64,000 nucleotides of DNA, from assembly GCA_949825065.1 (NCBI GenBank), contig OX463842.1, positions 29,388,672 to 29,452,671 on the forward strand, in the 5' to 3' direction. How positions within the stretch are numbered: the stretch's first letter is position 1; each line of letters opens with the position of its first letter. The notes below the pieces were generated by a model. That model was not told where the DNA came from. It saw only the letters and a list, made by a program, of their open reading frames with translations, and searched no databases. The position numbers and the translations under genes were made by a program. The stretch is from Odontocerum albicorne (Eukaryota; Arthropoda; Insecta; Trichoptera; Odontoceridae). Shown here piece by piece: positions 48,061-61,223 of this stretch.

Positions 48061-48894
48061 ATCTATTTTTTTTTTAAATATTTTAGCAAGTGTTCAGAAT
48101 GGGACAATGTAACAGAAGCCATAACTTTACAGAAAGAGTCCAGAATATAACAAAGATACATAATTCTGGATGTTTAAGCTACACAGCAATATTGAGTGTG
48201 GTTATTTTTTTTGTTTATGACATATTTTTAAGCTACTATTGTTTTTTCTCTTTTGTTTATTTAACTGAAAAGTGTTTACCTAATATATTTCTAGACTATG
48301 CTTTTTAATGTTCTTTTCAGTGACTATGAGAGTATTGAATTGACATATGTGATAAACTGGTTGACTTAAAACAGGAATTCCAAGTTAGTTAGCCAGCAGG
48401 TCTACAATATTTGAGCATATAAATTAAGTATGATGGGGAAGGCGAACATTTTTTTTGTAACAATTATTGAACTGTATGTCTTTAAACTTTCCTTGTAATA
48501 TTAAAGACAATTAATAATACATAAAATATAACTCCTGAAAATATAAAATATATTTCATAAAATTATTCACAAATTAAAAAACCTTACAAATTGATAAAAT
48601 ATTGGTTTAGCCCCTTTTATGTTGCAAGCAATAATTTCAAAAAATTGACAAGCGACTCATATAAATTTTGTTTTATTAATTACATTTCTAGATTCAGTAT
48701 GACTAAAATCCAGCGATGCGATGTCGTATTTAGGCCGAATGTATTCTATGTTAAACAATTTTCTCAGATGTGCTATTTGAAAGGGTGTTTGAGGAAAAGC
48801 TGACGGAAAGCATTATTGTATCCGACTCACATCTTCGTTCATTGGACAATTGTGTTATATTGTACCACATTTCTTATTGTATAACTTGATGGAA

Positions 48895-49300
48895 TAAAAC
48901 TGAAAAAAAGTGAATAAATTGCTGCAGAAATGCGAGCACTTAGAAAAATATATGGGGGGACAATGTACGAGTATGACATAATATGGAATGAAGGAATTAG
49001 GGATGAGTATGAAATTTAGGCTGATGTGTTGAGCAAGACGAAGATCATTCTAAAATGGTTTGGGCACGTAAAACAAACTAATAAAGAAATACTAATAAAA
49101 AAATATACAATGCAAATGTGAGTGGAACGCGTGGTCGAGGAAGACCAAGGAAAGTATGGTTGGATCAAGTGTATGATATTTTAAAAGAAATAAATAAGAA
49201 AATGCATAGATGTAGAAGAGGCGAAAGGTATGTGTCGCGATAGGAAAGTCTGGTGCTCACTCCTTTCTGCCTACCCTGATACAACGTGATTGTATGTATG
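48895..49300 (+). pseudogene. LINE ORF2 C-terminal fragment
   Basis: The + frames read EMRALRKIYGGTMYEYDIIW, then NEGIRDEYEI, a stop, KTKIILKWFGHVKQTNKEIL and GRGRPRKVWLDQVYDILKEI. This is the usual end of a LINE ORF2. The 3' end CCTACCCTGATACAACGTGA TTGTATGTATGTA follows. Confidence 0.75.
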
Positions 49301-49682
49301 TATAACTTGATGCATTTTTTAGCATTATAATTATTATTCACTTTGTACCTATACAGAACTCATAGATACTTACTTAGGTTGCATTCTCACATGACTGTAG
49401 CCGTACCATGCGAGTTTCTTGAGCTAAATTCATAACGGTCAACTATCTAAAAATCGGACTAGATATGTTTTTTATCTTATACAAGGTCTGCCGTATTGCG
49501 AGGATATTTAAGACAGCTCACGATCGACCCAAAGTAACTCCTGAGAATCTCGTGGTATGACATGGTCAAGTGAGAATCTAGCTTTGATATATTATAGTAC
49601 TGAACTTTTCATCGATAAATATTACATTAGAAACGTCTAAATATATTTATTATAACAAGATGCCGTATCGGATCGTATCATG

Positions 49683-49770
49683 GCAACCTTTATCTTGTTA
49701 ACTGCAATTCGGAACAACTCAGTAAAACTTCATCCAAATCATTCTCGCAAATTCTCAAATTCCCTGATTG
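49683..49770. repeat. Dispersed repeat C, copy 2
   Basis: CAACCTTTATCTTGTTAACT then GGAACAACTCAGTAAAACTT and TCATTCTCGCAAATTC, matching 10866-10955. Confidence 0.6.
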
Positions 49771-49844
49771 GTCAATTGTGTTAAACTGTACATATATTGT
49801 ACTTCTCATTATATAATCGAGGCACATCGTTTGCGAACTTTCAC

Positions 49845-49975
49845 GTGCACGTGCATGACGAAATGTATGAATATGGAGGAGGCGAAAGTTGTGTGCTTGG
49901 ATAGAAAAGTTTGGAGATCTGTTATCTTTGCCTACTCTGAAAGTGACACGGTATGGTGAAATGTATGTATAATAA
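49845..49975 (+). repeat. LINE 3' end fragment
   Basis: GGAGGAGGCGAAAGTTGTGT, GGATAGAAAAGTTTGGAGAT and TACTCTGAAAGTGACACGGT followed by ATGAAATGTATGTATAA-like sequence. Parallel to 49200-49300 and 10495-10645. Confidence 0.6.
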
Positions 49976-50458
49976 TATAATTTAATCAAACATCTAGTAA
50001 GAGCAAAATAATACATGAAAAAAAAAGATCTCAAAGGGAAAACAAAATACTAATAATATACACTAACTATTGCAGTCGATAAAAATAAGACACAGTAATA
50101 TTTTATCAAGATACTCTGATAAAGAAGTATTCGTCTTCTTTTTCAATTTTCGTGATACCGTTGACGCGTCGTCAGTATTCAGACTGTTTTTATTTAAAAA
50201 AACTTAGATTTTTTCGATATTTATTTATTTATTCGAATAAACGGTCCGATTTATTTGAATAAATGAATACCTCGCGAAAACAAGATAAGAATTTGTAAAT
50301 CTCTATTTTGTAATACCGGTTACCCTATAAGTGCTTTAAAAATCTATATTAGGCAGCAATAAAGCTAGGACGCCAATAAATTCATAAGAAAAAGGGGTAC
50401 TAAGCACTAGTTAACGACGTCCGAACTTTAATTTATGTTAGCAAATAAAACAAAGTCA

Positions 50459-50600
50459 CGACCTTCGTGGTCTGGTTGGTTAAAATACTTAACTTCTTCC
50501 GCGATTGTCGGGTTCGATTCCTGATGGTATTCAGTAAAAATATTAAAAGAGTCCCAGTTTTAGTTTGTTGAAAAGGTTGCTGTTGAAATTTTGTGTTCGG
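50459..50600 (+). mobile_element. tRNA-derived SINE
   Basis: The head is CTTCGTGGTCTGGTTGGTTA with TGTCGGGTTCGATTCCTGAT (box B). GGTATTCAGTAAAAA and AGAGTCCCAGTTTTAGTTTG follow. This body matches the copy at 62045 (GAGGACTCCTGTTTTGTTTG) in layout. Confidence 0.75.
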
Positions 50601-51342
50601 TAGTATTGTCAATACGTACGACGACGATGAATGAATGAATAGAGGCCATTGATAATGTCTTAGTTATGCTCTTCATTTATACTCTTACAATAATAGTACG
50701 AGTATACACTGTCTTCTGGCAATGTTGTCAAGTGTAGTTTTAACGAAAGTTGCAGTAAATATTTCAGTAATTATAACGTATGACATTTTTACGGGATATT
50801 ATGTGTCATAGGTATATTTAAAGTCAATCATCTTATTCGTAGAATAATTTAAAATAATGAATCATTGTGAAGCAATTTATGGTATTTGATAATTCAAAGT
50901 CGAAGTACAGATGAAATACTTATATTATGGAGTCTGGACCAAACCGGAAATGCTCTGCATAACTTAAGTACGGTCGACGCTCATTCCTTTGGGTTTTCTC
51001 CGTATTCGATAAATAATATTTGATGTGAATGCTCCACCCATATAATTTAGACTTTATTAACTGTATAATTAACTATTTGATATTGTAATCTTAGATTATA
51101 ATTGGGATCACAATTTAAAATTAACTCAATTTTTTTATAATCTAATCTTAAGATTAGACTTTTGATTTAAATAAATCTTAAGATCGAGTTTTACACGTAA
51201 TATTGGATCCATTTCGACTGTAGAAACTATTCTTGTAAATTAAGAAATTTCAATGTTTAGAGAGATCGGGATATTTCTACTCGTACCAAAACAAATGTAA
51301 TCAGAACTGTTTTTTTTCTTTATTCTTGTACGGCATTGGACC

Positions 51343-51445
51343 CATAATAAAATGACAATTTATAAAGCGCCGTTTAGAGAGCAATTTCTCCTCAAGGGCG
51401 CTTTAACTCAAGATTCGAACCCACTATTATTGTCAGATTTTAAAT
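51343..51445 (-). repeat. Dispersed repeat A, copy 2
   Basis: TATAAAGCGCCGTTTAGAGA and AGATTCGAACCCACTATTAT lead to TGTCAGATTTTAAAT. Close to 361-462 along about 100 bp. It borders the mariner fragment at 51471. Confidence 0.75.
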
Positions 51446-51470
51446 CCACTTTTTGAACATTTTCTTCAAT

Positions 51471-51700
51471 TCAAACTGTCAATGATGGTCCACGTCGTAG
51501 ATCATCTTCAATGCTCTCTCTACCATCACGAAATCTTGCATACAACTTAAAAACGTTCTTACGACTCATTGCTTCACTACCATAAACAGTTTGAATCATT
51601 TCAAAAGTTTCTGTGGCACTTTTACCCAATTTAAAACAAAATTTAGTGTTGGCACGTTGCTCCATTGTTCCATTTCCGACCGAGACTTAGAAGATACTAT
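51471..51700 (-). pseudogene. Mariner transposase N-terminal fragment
   Basis: The minus frame reads MEQRANTKFCFKLGKSATET, then FEMIQTVYGSEAMSRKNVFK and LYARFRDGRESIEDDLRRGP. This is the N terminus of mariner transposases with initiator and HTH. The frame ends shortly after. The rest of the element, including all catalytic residues, is missing. A dispersed repeat abuts it on the left. Confidence 0.85.
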
Positions 51701-52234
51701 GAATTGTTACGTCAATACGACGTACCAGCGATGCCAGCGCTTTGAAACTTTTACGGAAGATAGTCGAAATGTGTCGTTAGTTAACTCATTTATTCATCCA
51801 CAGATGATGCTGGTGGTTACGTGAAAATAAAATCAGTCACCTCTCCCATTGGACAGACCGTGTATAAGCTAACTTAATTTTAATATCCTACATGTATGTT
51901 ATGTTAAATGTGTTCATAAAACATAATACAAATCAATCTATTACAAAAAGGACGTAACTTACGCAAAGACCATGACATTCCTAAACACATTCGACATCAT
52001 ATTAATCACATTTGATCCTAATTAATTCTTATCTTTCTAATATATCATACAGCGTTTCAGAAGAATAACATGATTTGTTTTAGAAAAATTCAGCCCTGAA
52101 TCGTATTTACGTAACGTTTCGAAATTTCCATAGCGGATTTGAACAATATCTAGTTGAATCAATACGCGACCGATCAAAACAGCCTGTTTTTTCTGAATCA
52201 GTAGCGGATCAAGGAACTCAAAGCTGTTTGCAGG

Positions 52235-55200
52235 TATTTATTTATTTATTTTTTCGAAACAGGCTTAGCCCAATTACATTGAAAAATACAAGACATTAAA
52301 AAAGAAGAAAAATTACAGGGAAATTTTTTTTTTTTAAATTATATAAAGTAAAAAATAATGCATATGTATACAAACGAGTATTTACACACAAACGTATGTT
52401 ACATATATATTCAGTCACTTAAGTATGTTGATGAGTGCTTTCTAACGCGCTTAATCTAAGAAGAAAATTTACTTTTGCTTTTGGTAATGTGATATGAAAT
52501 ATGTCAATATCCGAAGCAATCCCGTTAAGAAGAGTTAAGGCCCTTCCAACAGGCATAGCGGCTGGAAGACCCGTTCTTGCGTATGTTATTGAGAACAGTT
52601 CCTGCCGGCGCAGTCTAGTGTAATTGTTAGGAACATTTAACGCTAATCTTTGTAGTAATGCTGGACAGCTCACAACTCCTCGAACGAGTTTGACAACGTA
52701 TACCAAGAGACGCAGATCTCTTCTTACGCTCAAGGAGTTATACCCGAGCATGCCCAGCAGAAACTGCGTAGGATATAGCCACGGATAGACACCAAACTCA
52801 CTCATGTAGAGATATCGTAGATATTTTTTTTGTACTTTCTCCACCATGAGCGAGTTCTGCGCCCCCACCGGGCTCCAAATGCAAGCATTGCTTTCTAGTT
52901 TGCTACGGATCAATGAATTATACAACGTTTTGAGCACCAATTGGTTTTCAAACGACTTAGAGATTCTCATTACAAATCCTAGAGTTTTATAAGCTGAGTT
53001 GCACATAACTTCTATGTGAGGACCAAACGCGAGATTGCTGTGGAACAAGACACCCAGATCTTTAATATTATCTGTGCGGGGAATAGGTATAGATTCTAGT
53101 GTATATCTATGGAATTTCAAGACGTGTGAGCGATGATACGACATAATTTTGCACTTTGATGCGTTGAAATATAATTTATTATTGTGGCTCCACTCACAAA
53201 CGTTGTTGAGATCTGCCTGTAGGTCTAAGCAGTCGGTATAAGAACGAATTTTTTGAAAGATTTTGAGGTCATCAGCAAATAGAAGAAACGTGGATTTTTT
53301 TATAACTCTACCTATATCATTAATAAAAATAAGAAATAAGGTAGGTCCAAGATTAGACCCTTGCGGAACACCTGAGTAGGCAGTGAAGTAATCGGAGTTG
53401 TAGATTCCATGTGAAACAAATTGTTTTCTATCTGTAAGATAATCTGACAGTAGCCTTAGTAAGTTACCTGGGATCCCAAGTTCACTCATTTTTTCCAATA
53501 TTTTTTTGTGATTGACGCGATCAAAAGCTTTTGCAAAGTCATGATACGAACAATCGATCTGATTGCCACTATCTACAGCCCTTGAAACATAGTCGGTGAA
53601 GACCATCAGATTGGATTCAGTAGATCTGCCTCTTCTGAAGCCATGCTGCTCATCAATTATGTATGGGTCCACTAACGACCTTAGTGTGCGATCCATAAAC
53701 ATTTCTAGGAGCTTAGCTATTCAAGAAAGTATGGCGATAGGTCTGTAGTTTGTTATATCGTCCTTAGAATCATTTTTAAATATGGGAATAACTCGAGTCT
53801 TTTTCCATTCACTTGGAAAAGTATGGACTCGGAAGACAAGATTAAATATGTAAGCAAGAGGTGCAGAAAGCAATTCACTACAGCCCTTAAGAAAAAATGT
53901 AGGTACTCCGTCCGGCCCGACTGCTTTCGTGTTTTTCATCAACTTTATTTGTTTGAGTATATCAAATGTAGTGATGCTTAGCTTAAATCCCGAGGAAGTA
54001 TGGTGTTCATAAAAAACAAATGCCTCGGAGTCCCTACAATAAACTGTTGAAAAATAATTTGCGAATGCAGAAGATATTTCGGGACCAGTTATTTGATTCC
54101 CATCCCAATTCATAACATTAAGCACTGGAGAATCGTTACGCATGGATTTAATATGATTCCAAAATAGTTTTGGTTCACGTACCATTCGACATTCTAAGTT
54201 CCTTATGAAGTCTTTATAGGCCGTGCGAATGTTATGTTTGAGCTGAGCGCGAGCACTTTTGAACGCATCGTAGTCACTCAGACGACAAGAGTGTTTCCAT
54301 TTTTTGTGAAGAGAATCTTTAAGTCTAATATTCTCAACAATTTCACTTGTGAACCACCTCGGGTATTGCCACTTACGTAGCTCTTTTGGTTTTACGGGAA
54401 AGCACTCATCAAATACGCAATAAACATGTTCATACAAATATGCTACCGCCTCGTTCACGTCTAAAATTGAATATAAGGGTTCCCAGTTAATATCCCTTGT
54501 CTTCAGATATAAGGAATGGAAATCTCCTTTGTCAAATCGCCATTTTTTAAACACTGGATTCTCAAATTTTTTTGGAGACGCATTAATTTTATCCTTGATC
54601 AAGAAGACTGTGAGATCGAATTCTAGTGCCGGGTGATGAAGATCTTCTGGTACGAGATGAAAAGGGGCGTGTTGCACCTTGGTGCTAATATTTGAATATA
54701 TTAAATCTAGAAGCCTGCCGTTAAAATTATTGATATTATTAAATTGTATCAAGCTGTAGGCAGTTGAAACACACAAAAATTCGTTTTGAACCCCCCGTGC
54801 CCCTATCGCGCTATTTAAGTTAAAATCGCCAAGAATTACTACTTTTCTATCTCGTATGTAATTTACATGAGCTAAAATGTTGGTACAGAAGAGCGAGTAT
54901 TTCTCCTCGGTTGTATTCGGTGGGAAGTAAACAACGCATACAAATATTACTAAAAAACTATTTACAGTGATTTTAACCCAGAGATCTTCATTACTCGTTT
55001 CTAGGAATGACACTCGTTCAGCAAGAACCGAATCAGAGTTTCTCAATCCAAGTAACACGCCGCCACCACGGTGTGCGGAGACTCCATCAGCGGTCGAGCG
55101 ATCGCGTCGGAATACTAAATAATTACCATCAAAAAGCTCACGGCTATAGACAGAGGCGTCCAACCACGTCACGGTAAGTGCAATCAGAGAGTGATTGGAA

Positions 55201-55317
55201 GCAGCAACATTGTTGAAAAAATTTATTGTCTTCGTCTTCAAGCCGCGCACATTCTGATAGTACGCATTAAGTATTGTGAGAGACGAAGTATTCCGCTTCT
55301 CTTTCCCATTCTGTCAG
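52235..55317 (-). mobile_element. CR1/Jockey-like LINE, near-complete ORF2
   Basis: Minus-strand element. The 3' tail on + is TATTTATTTATTTATTTTTT near 52235, that is (ATAAATA)n in element sense. The coding part covers endonuclease through reverse transcriptase. The 5' boundary is not clear: the frame is first closed by a stop near 55318 and no ORF1 was recognised. It is one of the two best-preserved coding transposons in the window. Confidence 0.85.
52419..55317 (-). pseudogene. Endonuclease-reverse transcriptase of the CR1/Jockey-like LINE, one nonsense codon
   Basis: The frame runs from YYQNVRGLKTKTINFF (start of the endonuclease) through VILGDFNLNS (catalytic GDFN motif). Next come the RT entry NTKAVGPDGVPTFFLK, FAKAFDRVNHKKIL (motif A), GVPQGSNLGPTLFLIFINDI (motif B) and LLFADDLKIF (motif C). 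It is interrupted by a single TGA at 53721-53723, between YRPIAILS and IAKLLE. The frame is the same on both sides, so one point change broke it. The total is about 950 residues, close to a full ORF2. The end QHT is followed by TAA/TGA and an AT-rich 3' UTR. Confidence 0.87.
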
Positions 55318-56269
55318 TAATGGCTCGGTAGTTTAGGAGCCTCCAAATTGGTTATCCATTTTTTCAAAAAGGTTTTACGGGGCCAATTACTTGGAGACAA
55401 AATTGATTCGGTATAAGTGCAATATGTTCCCCGTTGCATCATAAATAAAATTTCCATGTTGCGTGTCGCCAATTTCATAAGTCAAGTCAAGTGAGTTATT
55501 TATTTGAAATAAAAAAATGTTTATTATGTGTATAAGTTTTTAATGCTTTGCTTGTTTTTATTCGAGTAAATATCAAAATAAATTGGCGATATGTTTCTAT
55601 ACGGAAACATATGACGAAATACGAATAGTCCAAATAATCATTGGGGGTGAAATCGATATAGTTGACATTTTAAATATAGTAATTCCTTAAGTTTTATAAT
55701 GAGCTCATTTTGAATTTGAAAAAGAAAATTCAATAGCGACACGTACACGTGTATATGGGGTGAATATTTAACATTTAACTATACTATAAAATATATTTAA
55801 CTACCCAGTTATTTCTATAAATTTAATATGAATGCGATATTTATATTTAATGTGTCAAATAAAGTAACAAACTGTGGTTATTTTAATTGATTTTTTTGCT
55901 AAAGTACGTAAAATTAAAATAAAATCCCCATATGTGATAAGTTTTTTACCTCAGTGTGGTAAAAAATACCAGTCTTGATCATAGTAAATTCACAATTATT
56001 ATGTATATATGCGCACCTTTTGAGTGGATACGATGAAAAAAATAAAAAAATAAAGTAATCCTAAGTATAGGGGCGAACCAATGAAAAAGGTCCTTAAAAA
56101 TGTTGTACCTATATAAGCTTCTGAGGAAACCTGAAAAACGAAAAAATGTTTTTTTTTATATATAGAAGAGTGACAAGTAAATTGAATGACAGGTGTGACT
56201 AGAAATATCTGAGAATGAATGTTACAAAGTCCAAAGTTATGGTAATAATTTTTTTAAAAGAAAAATGAA

Positions 56270-56895
56270 ATACGATACATGGATGAAAATGAAAGATTGG
56301 AGCAAGTTGAGGAATTCTGGTATTTGGGTTGTATTTTCTCAGATGATGGAAGAGTTAAGAGGGCTATCAAACGACTTTTAGCGATAAGAAACAGAGTCAA
56401 TGGGGCACTAAAAAATATATATTTGAACCGGACAGTATCAAAATATGTTAAGATGATAGTCCATATTACTATTTCGTTGCCAACTTTGATACATGGAAGT
56501 GAAACGTGGAGATAGAAAATGTCTGACAGAAGTCGAAAACTTGTTGGAGAAATGCGCGCATTGAGAAGAATACACGAGGTGACAATGTTTGATAGAATAC
56601 GGCATTGAAAAGAGATAAATGTGAACTTAAGGTTGATGTGTAGAGTAAAATGAAAAAAAATACGCTGAGATCTTTTGGGCATGTAGAATGAATGAAAGAA
56701 GAAAGACTAACATAGCAAATATATAGTGCAAATGTGAGTAGAAGAGGTGTGAGAGATACACCAAGTTAATATTTTTTAAAAATGAAATGTAGAAAGTCAG
56801 AGAAATCGTAGAAGTTGTATGAGAAAGTGTGTGGTGTGAAGGAGGTTTAGGATGTCTTATATACCTACCCCAATAGGGAAATGGCGTGATGATAT
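56270..56895 (+). pseudogene. LINE ORF2 C-terminal fragment
   Basis: The + frame reads LEQVEEFWYLGCIFSDDGRV (post-RT FkYLG motif), KRLLAIRNRVNGALKNIYLN, then after a stop KLVGEMRALRRIHE and decayed GHV/GR parts. The 3' end is CCTACCCCAATAGGGAAATG GCGTGATGATATATG. Same family as 48895-49300. Confidence 0.75.
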
Positions 56896-57587
56896 ATGTA
56901 AAAGAGTGTTAGGATAATCTTGTTTCTGATGGGTTCCAAATATGTGTAACGGTGCTCATTTTTATTTATTTAGTTTTCCTTAAAGTGTATTCCGGTCACA
57001 TCAAATAGAAACAAATAATGAAAACGTATTAAAATTTAAGCGTAGAAAGTTTGAATTTGTAGAGCGGGTTGTTGAACAAATGGAAACATTAAGTTGTATC
57101 TTAGATTAAGCAAACCATGGAAATTATTCAGAACACCATATTTCCGCAAAATTCAACATGTTGTATGAACAGGGTAGATTTATCGATAATAATAATAATA
57201 AAAAGATAACTTGCTAAGCCCCTTAATATCACATAGTTTTATTAACTTATAAAGTGCATACTACGAGAGATCGCGATGCTTCAGGTTTTCAAAAATAAAA
57301 ACTGCAGATATGAAAGAACTTTTGAGCGTCGGGGTTTTTCGTGGATTAATTCTTGCATATATGATTAATTCGGATTCATATATGCAAATTAGCAATGTGA
57401 TCACCCTTCAATATATGCGAATTAGCAATGTGGACATATTGAAGAGCGTGGCTGGGTGACGTCAACATTTTCGGTCCCATTAATCGAGCCTTCTGGGTAT
57501 GAAGAATCAATGAAATGGACTCAGAATTCGCATTTTTTCATATTTAATGAAAAAATATTGTATAACACTTTCGTTACATACAGTACA

Positions 57588-57630
57588 TCCTGGCGGGCTT
57601 ATTGTCATGTGGCAGTCACTTGCTGTTAGA
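57588..57630 (-). repeat. SINE 3' end fragment, minus orientation
   Basis: ATCCTGGCGGGCTTATTGTC ATGTGGCAGTCACTTGC is the reverse of the shared SINE 3' end. It faces another 3' end fragment at 57925. Confidence 0.6.
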
Positions 57631-57924
57631 CACGATCCAAAAATCACATGCAAATTTTCAAATAATGTTAACTCCATTTATCAGCTGCCGTGAGACTGAG
57701 CCTTGTTTGCTTACTTTAAAAAGCGAAACAATATTACACCTCTCTTCAATGACTCACACTGTCTTGTCCTCTCACATCTTCCTTTTCTTTTCTCAACCTC
57801 TGGTGTCCTTTGCAAATATTTTATTGTTCCTTTTTATTTGATTTTATATGATTTTAAACCTGTTTTTTAGTTTTGTAAAAAAGGTTGTAACTTTTCACCC
57901 AGCAATTGACATGAACCTATATAA

Positions 57925-57975
57925 TTCTTGTCTGGTTGGTTGTTAGATATAGTCGTATGACAATAAACTCGCCAT
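57925..57975 (+). repeat. SINE 3' end fragment, plus orientation
   Basis: GTCTGGTTGGTTGTTAGATA followed by CGTATGACAATAAACTCGCC is the shared SINE 3' end in the forward direction, about 300 bp from the inverted fragment at 57588. Confidence 0.6.
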
Positions 57976-59984
57976 TTGTATACTTTGTAGTAAAGTGTTT
58001 AAATAAAGAAATATTTTTGTCGAGTACGTGCTAATATGTATTTACTCGTATTTTGTCCATAGTACAAGTCAACCTCAAAATAATTAACCAATGAAAATAA
58101 AATTCTAAAAATATTGTAAGCAAATATTATGGAATATACAATAATATCTGGAGGGCACGTGTTGATTAACAGTGGCTTATTTATAGGATGTATAATATTA
58201 AGACGTGCGGTAAATATAATATATATGGTATATGTATTGTAACTTTTGGTTGCATTCCTGTGTCCCTGATGGAACGAAGGGGATGATAAATAAGATTAAT
58301 TAGATCTTCGTTTTGAAATGAAAGGTTTAATGATGGATAAATTATGATCTAAAATGTGTAAACTGGTTAAATGAACAGTTTGAGAATTGCAACAACACCG
58401 GTTGACATTCTAGTATGTCTATATTTTATAGACCACCCGATGTTTGAGCTAGAATATCTACTTTATTTTTCAATTGCATGAATTATAAATGAATTCAATG
58501 TAACAAGATAAATTATTAATTGTTTGACGCATATAAAGTTAATTGAATATTTATAATGTTAATTAAGTAGAAATTATCACATGGTAAATAAAAGTTCAAA
58601 GAATCGTGACCCAATCAACGAGTATAAAAGTAATATAATAAATACTTGCAGAATATTATTAAGTTGTTATATTTCCTTATGATATACAAACGGTCATTTA
58701 TTTAAATTTTAATTATAATTTGGATTTAAAAAAAAAACACTTTATGTATTTTTATGTTGAAAACATAACTAATCAAAACGAACATTTAAGGTACATGTAT
58801 GAAATATAATTATGCAAAGTTAAATTAGAAGCCGGGCTTTGATTCGACTTGTTTGATTTGTTTTGGAAGCAGGCAAACTTTCTCAAGTTCATTATTAAAA
58901 AGTTTTTATTGTATAAATTTCACAGAAAAAAGAAGGAAATAATTACACTTAAGTTTGGTATTAGGAGACCTTATTTCTGAAAAAAAAAATACACAGAAGT
59001 TTTAAGAGCTGTAATATATACATAATACAGAAAAATAAAATACTGGATCATATTTATTAAATTTCAGGTAAACAATTGTTAACTCAATAAATAAATTGAT
59101 AAATTTTACTTGTTCTACATATCGTTCAAACTTTGTGTACACAATTAAATAAATAACCACAAAAACATCTATCGTTTTGTGGTTTTCATTATCAGGCCTA
59201 CAATTCGGATTGGGCACGACTGCTTATAGACTTTTTCTTAAATTGTCTATTAGTTTTTCTCACAGCATGATAGTCCTCCATCACGTTAAAGTTACTTACT
59301 TAGAAAGTATCACTATTACAGATACTTTGAAATCGGAAGTAGCATGCTACTCGAGAATTTTAAGTAAAATGTAGTAGATGCGCTATTTTACAGCTACTTT
59401 AAACGGTCTATACACTCTCTTACAACAAGTCTTCACGTGATTTTGTCACATGTCGGATCGTATACTCTGCGGGGAATTTACTATAAAGGTTTCGAAAACT
59501 CTTTCGTTCTGCTTTGTAAGTGTCCAGATCTCCAGTACATACAAAAGCACAGACCTTAAAAGATACCAAAGATATTTACCACACATATTATTGAGACAGT
59601 ATAACATACTTATAGAAAAAAATCAGTCTTAATTGTTCTGAGAAGATCACGCAACCAAATAATAATTTATTCTGTATTCACCTTTGTTATTCAAATAAAA
59701 ATAAAAATAGCCGCATGCATAAATCTTGCAACCACCAGTAAACAAAATAAATTTATAGAAAAGAACTAAGCCTTGATATATATCACGACATTCATCATAC
59801 CGTGGTGCAAAACGTAAACGAGTTCATCTCAGTTTTTTGCGAAAATGAGTTACTACTATTTTCAAAATCAGCGTAATCGAGGTGATATTACCACAATCTA
59901 TTAAATCACGTTATTTTTCTGTTTATAACATAACATAAAAGATAGTTTATATTATTTACTTCTAACGATCATATAACTATGTAG
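57976..59984. other. Intergenic, nothing supported
   Basis: AT-rich. Short open frames at 59177 and 59450 lack any recognised family or splice context. Confidence 0.5.
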
Positions 59985-60185
59985 GCGATCTCCTTTGCCT
60001 AGATGGTAAGACACCTGGCTCCCGACCCGAGGTTCCGAGGGCTCCATTCCCGTTGCAACCTAGATTTTTTTAAAAGGTTTGTAGTTTGGTTATCACTCGA
60101 TGTCTCTTTAACATATTTCTGGTTAGTTAGAAAAGATTTTCACATGGCTATAAACCCGCTGGATAGTACTGTATACAACAATAGT
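59985..60185 (+). mobile_element. tRNA-derived SINE
   Basis: The head is GCCTAGATGGTAAGACACCT (box A) with GGGCTCCATTCCCGTTGC in the box B position. The body TAGATTTTTTTAAAAGGTTT continues to the 3' end CTGGTTAGTTAGAAAAGATT then TTCACATGGCTATAAACCCG. This is the same 3' end as the copies at 2622 and 63675, diverged. Confidence 0.78.
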
Positions 60186-61093
60186 GTAATACAATATCAG
60201 TATTGTAAATTCTTAGCTTCCCGTACGGCACCCCGTCAGAACGTCCGATCACGCGCTTTATCCTTCCAATATGCTATCCTCTGACCATTGACTTGGTCTA
60301 CCCAATGACTTTTTTTCAAATATAAATTAGAGTGTGTTGTCTTCAAAAGCTCGGATAATAAGTTCTAGAACAGCCTTTGTGAGTTTATGTCAATTGTAAA
60401 CAGTGCTATCATGTGAGCTTGTGGATTTTCTCGTTTAAGCCCATGTATTAGCCCAATCTGGTTTTGATTCCGATTTTTTTGAAATTTTATTCATAAAATT
60501 CAGAAACCATGGTTCAACCTTCAGTATAATCACCCAAAAGTCGTGTGTAACAATATTTTTTTATTGTGTTGCCAAATATATCCGAAGTTATATAATTTTC
60601 CGTGACAGTCTTGGAAACGAGCAATTTATTATCAGATCCATGCTTGTATGTCAGTTTCTACCTCATTTTTATTATGCTATCAAGGTACGTGGAGCTTTCT
60701 ACTTCTTCCAGTGCATCATTACCTACCAGCCTGAATGACAATTGTTTAAGGTAGTGAAGTTAGAGACGCAGCAACATTTTTTTGAGATACTAATTTACAA
60801 AACAATATTGCAGCTTTGGTTTTAAGAGTGTACTCGTACCTTACGTAACGAGTTAACATTAAATGAGTTTAAACGCTATTTTTTATACACTTTAAAAAAA
60901 TGTGTGTAAAATACTTTCTATTAAAATGTTTAGTGTCAAATCAATTTATATGATTTATTTGACAGATTGTTTTATTTACATAAATTAAAACTTTAAAAAA
61001 TTCTCATGCGAAGTCGCTTAAACTGAGATGATCTATTAAAGGTTTTATCATTAACTTTGTGGAACTCTATATTAGAATATTTAATTACAAATA

Positions 61094-61223
61094 GTTTGTT
61101 CCACTCATTACATTAATACAGACGACACGTGTTTCTACCTTCTATCTCGAAGCTGGATAGTGCCTCGAGATAGGAAATAGAACAATATGTAGCAGAGATT
61201 AATATAATTAATTAGTGGAAAAC
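61094..61223. mobile_element. Foldback MITE, copy 2, diverged
   Basis: The left arm GTTTGTTCCACTCATTACAT with TAATACAGACGACACGTGTT faces, on the other strand, GTTTTCCACTAATTAATTAT with ATTAATCTCTGCTACATATT. Length, arm sequence and a CTCGAG-containing loop match the element at 45331-45468, with many substitutions. Confidence 0.75.
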
